This document shows, one piece after another, positions 63,375 through 64,000 of a stretch of 64,000 bases of DNA (position 1 is the first letter of the stretch; every line of letters starts with the position of its first letter). The notes below the pieces were generated by a model. The model saw only the letters and a program-made list of their open reading frames with translations, made no database searches and was not told the origin of the DNA. Made by a program: the position numbers and the translations under genes. The stretch comes from Sinotaia quadrata (Eukaryota > Mollusca > Gastropoda > Architaenioglossa > Viviparidae): positions 105,771,635 to 105,835,634 of the forward strand of contig CM054180.1 in NCBI GenBank assembly GCA_028829895.1, written 5' to 3'.

Positions 63375-64000
63375 GATTTGGAAGGCACACACATCAAATA
63401 AACAAATCCACAAATAAGCCAGGTCATCTTTGTCGGCACACACAACAAATAAACAAATCCACAAATAAGCCAGGTCATCTTTGTCGGCACACACAACAAA
63501 TAAACAAATCCACAAATAAGCCAGGTCATCTTTGTCGGCACACACAACAAATAAATAAATCCACAAATAAGCCAGGTCATCTTTGTCGGCACACACAACA
63601 AATAAACAAATCCACAAATAAGCCAGGTCATCTTTGTCGGCACACACAACAAATAAACAAATCCACAAATAAGCCAGGTCATCTTTGTCGGCACACACAA
63701 CAAATAAACAAATCCACAAATAAGCCAGGTCATCTTTGTCGGCACACACAACAAATAAACAAATCCACAAATAAGCCAGGTCATCTTTGTCGGCACACAC
63801 AACAAATAAACAAATCCACAAATAAGCCAGGTCTTCTTTGTCGGCACACACAACAAATAAACAAATCCACAAATAAGCCAGGTCATCTTTGTCGGCACAC
63901 ACAACAAATAAACAAATCCACAAATAAGCCAGGTCATCTTTGTCGGCACACACAACAAATAAACAAATCCACAAATAAGCCAGGTCATCTTTGCTTTGAA
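63375..64000. repeat. 51-bp satellite array running off the window end
   Basis: The unit is GCACACACAACAAATAAACA, AATCCACAAATAAGCCAGGT and CATCTTTGTCG. It has at least 12 nearly identical copies and continues to the last base. The period is divisible by three and both long minus-strand frames are open only because of the repeat. Confidence 0.95.

Noticed and set aside
63338..63988. Two long minus-strand ORFs (over 200 codons) with a repeated hydrophobic unit
   Set aside because: Both frames translate the 51-bp satellite. The period is a multiple of three, so frames stay open without selection.

Overview
The window looks like AT-rich, repeat-laden nuclear DNA from a mollusc, most likely a gastropod. 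Its only clear protein-coding genes belong to one family: large receptors resembling the Lymnaea stagnalis GRL101 receptor, with LDL-receptor class A modules, leucine-rich repeats and a rhodopsin-like seven-helix domain. Introns, diverse tandem repeats, long (TATC)n tracts and non-LTR retrotransposon debris fit a molluscan genome. No bacterial-style operons and no RNA genes were seen.

Layout. (1) 1-2.8 kb is non-coding sequence with short repeats. (2) 2.93-7.33 kb and 13.32-18.94 kb are two copies of a segmental duplication carrying the receptor's terminal exon: an orphan, broken copy (4292-6398) and the working one (15073-17175). Between them lie a decayed transposon gene (7.37-8.0 kb), two LINE remnants (8.4-12.0 kb) and tandem repeats. 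(3) A five-exon minus-strand gene runs from 41390 down to 15073. Its splice phases agree at every junction and give an uninterrupted 1337-residue protein: signal peptide, two CUB-like domains, LDLa, C-type lectin domain, several LDLa modules, LRRs and 7TM. Its introns hold LTR-like elements, an inverted repeat pair and minisatellites. (4) 41.4-50.1 kb is intergenic and ends in a large 42-bp repeat array. (5) A divergent plus-strand paralog occupies 50165-54780 with three recognisable exons; its signal-peptide and CUB exons were not found. (6) A truncated second plus-strand copy (57736-58581) is followed by expanded tandem repeats, several made from the gene's own stop-codon region and 3' flank. 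(7) 60.1-64 kb holds repeats, a longer copy of the LINE seen at 10.5 kb, and a 51-bp satellite running off the window end.

How the genes relate. The two main genes are head-to-head paralogs with matching exon phases and an internal exon of identical length (538 bp). They differ where it matters for signalling. The plus-strand receptor keeps the DR of the D/ERY motif, the CWxP tryptophan and NPxxY. The minus-strand receptor has Gln, Cys and Thr-Thr at those sites while keeping the rest of the fold open. This suggests one conventional receptor and one atypical, possibly G-protein-uncoupled, receptor sharing a lectin/CUB/LRR ectodomain suited to recognising glycans or proteins. This functional reading is inference.
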